Shown: piece by piece, positions 57,501-60,500 of the stretch | How positions within the stretch are numbered: the stretch's first letter is position 1 | How the letters are laid out: every line of letters begins with the position of its first letter | Origin: Solea solea | Taxonomy: Eukaryota > Chordata > Actinopteri > Pleuronectiformes > Soleidae | Length of the DNA: 64,000 nt | Direction: 5' to 3' | Assembly: GCF_958295425.1 (NCBI RefSeq) | Contig: NC_081154.1 | Coordinates: 16,856,364-16,920,363, forward strand | Program-made: the position numbers and the translations under genes | Notes under the pieces: model-generated | Seen by the model: the letters and a program-made list of their open reading frames with translations, nothing else | What the model was told of the DNA's origin: nothing | The model's database searches: none

Positions 57501-60500
57501 AGTTTGATATTATATGATATTCTGTTTCTGTGTTGATGATTTTCAGGACGCGAAATGGCCCAAGACCAGAAAACGGTGAAACGAGACTGAATTCAGAACC
57601 GGTCAGAAGCTCCAAACTCTCATTTAAATCCAACTATTTTATTAATTGCCAGTCACTTTTGAACCTTACTTGTTAACTTACATGTTATTTACTTGTTCTG
57701 TCTTCTCTCAGGTCCCCTCTCTGTCTGTTTCCATGGTGGACGAGGACGACAATAATTTTGAGAACCCGGCGTATGAAGCTGGAGATCAACTCACTGTCAG
57801 CCGCGTGGTGCCGGTCACGTCTGCTCCTGGTGGAATAAACAAGGTCAATAAACACAAATCACTGCACTGACTCGACTCACGCTCACTTACAACTGGCTTT
57901 GCCTGCATGAATCATGGTGACACTTTGCTGTGAGGCTGAACTACGAAGTAATTCTGCAGCAGAAAAAAACCCAAAAAAGCAAACGCATGACATGAATTGA
58001 ACCATGATTGAAAGCAATTGTTTTTGAAGTGGAAAAAAACCTTCAAGTCACAAGGTCGGCGCTGCGATCACTTTTTGGCAAGTGCAAGTGTATACATCAT
58101 GGGTTGTGTTGGCCTGTTAAGTGGATTCCAGCTGGTAAATAGAACTGGCTGAGGTATAATCTGCCAAATATTATCTTCAGTAATGAAACCAAGTGATTTT
58201 GAGGCAGAAAAAACCTTTAGGTCACAAGGTCGCAGCTGTAATCACTTTTTGGCAAGTGTAAAAGAGCATTTTATCTGTTGTTCTGGCGTTTTGAGGTTCA
58301 TTGGAATGAATGAGGTATAGTTTGCCAAACCATGAATGAAATTAAGTGATTTTGAGGTAGATAAAAACTTAAAGTTACAAGGTAGGAGCTGCATTGACTT
58401 TTTGGCCAGACTTATAAAGCACCACTTCCTTTCAACGTGGCTTTCAAAATAAGATCCTCTGACCTCGGCTTTTTACCCCTTCTTATATCAAACTTTTGCC
58501 ATAACGCTTAACAATAAAAATGGTTTACAGTTTATTGTTGTAAAATAAATATTGTGCTTGTGTTAGTTGACATTCTACAAGTGTAGAAAATTCAGGTTCA
58601 TCAAAATAGGAAAGAACAGGGGGAAGAAATGGAGTCGCTCAAGGAAATTTTCCAAGCTGAGTCTGAGGCCGTTTCTCAATATCCATACTTGTGCGTACTT
58701 GCGTACTCCCGTACTTGTGAAAACGTCATCAGCCTCAGTCCAAGTTCTGTTCCAATTCTCAAGTAAGTGAACAGCGAGGACGGTTCTCAAACCCGGAAGT
58801 GTTCTCGCTCCGCCCATTTTTACCAAGTATGCATCGGAGGTGACTTAAGCTTACTTGGGATGGCCATGTATCCCAGAATACATTTCGGCGGAGCATAGCA
58901 GCAAATAATAGAAATATAAATCTGAAATAAATATTTTTCTGTGTCCCGGAACAAAGTTTTAACATCATTTGAGGCGAGAAATTAGTCATTTAGAATTTAA
59001 ACATGTGGTTTATGTATTAAGATATGACGTATTTATAGTTTATCAGCTCCGCCTCTGCGGACGCTCGGCGCTCACTGTGCCTGGCACAGAGCAGCGTTAC
59101 CTCGGCCTGTCCTGATGAAATGATCCGCTGGCTCAGACGTCGCTGTCATTAGATGCTCGGTGTGATGCATAGATTTGTTGTTGACGTGTTATTTTGTTTT
59201 TAATGGAAACGTTTTGACCTGACAGGTTGAAGGTTTGTATATTATTAATGTTTTTTTTATTTTAACTGTGAATGTTAGATTTATATTAAAGTCGCACGGT
59301 CATTGTATCTGTATTTAAATATAATATGTAAATATTAGATATGTATAGTATAGTATGTAGAGTAGTATATATTTGTACACTTACATATATGTCATACATA
59401 CTACTCTACAATGCTATAATATATCTATTTTCCACATTGTATTATTTGTATTGTATATTTTAATAGAAATAAATTAATAAATGAAGTTAAATATTTAAAA
59501 TGTAAAAAAAAAACAACATATATATGCATTTATTAAAAGTATTTCATATGTTAATTTATCAACACTGTAGGTGGCGCTAATGAGGCTGCAGCACTTGGCG
59601 CAAGCCACCATTCAAAAAGCAGAACAATACATACATACTTGCATACTTGAGTATTGAGAAACAACCACATACTTGTGTACCCCCGTACTTGGCAAGTATA
59701 TACTCCCAGCGTACTTCTCAATATACAAGTACATACTTGCTTACTTGAGTATTGAGAAACGGCCTGAGTCATGTCCTCGGAGTTCTGAATCCAAGTCTGA
59801 CTCAGATTTTAATTTCAAGAAATTTGTTTGAACTTTTTTTTAAAAATGGGATTTGTAAAGGTGTTTCACACATTGGGTGAATTAAGCCACTTATAAAAGA
59901 ATTATCTTGTAAAATCTGTGCCTGCTTAAGTCTATGATATCGTAGAGGAAATGTGTTATTTAATGACTTTGGTTTAATATCATTCATTCTGAGAGACACA
60001 AACTTACCAAACAACAATCACCTTAAACTATACACAACACTTGAAAAGAAGTGTATTTGTTGTATGTATATTTTTCCTCATTCTTGTGATCCTGTTTTTC
60101 CTTCTCCAGGAGAACATTGATAATCCTTTGTACGCAGAAGACGTTCAGGCCAGGAGCGCTGCAGAGGAACCTGCTCCTACCAAAAAGGTTGGTTTCACAT
60201 CCACAATGGAGTTAGTCATTCAAGCCAAATGCTTTTTCACATCCCATGATTTAGGACCTTTGAATCTACATGATCAGAACACACTGAAGAAACTGCAGAG
60301 GATGAAATCTGATATAATGAGGTGTTTTACTGACTTTCTCCTCAGTTTGGGACTTTAAAGGGACCCTTTGCCTTTTTTGAAGTGTAGAACTATGAGTCAG
60401 TGCTGACTCCCTGAGACCAGAACCAGCCTGAGACATTAGCTCTCACTGTAATAAAAGACTCAGCTCATAAAATGTGTGCCTGGTTAAGTCTACAATGTCC

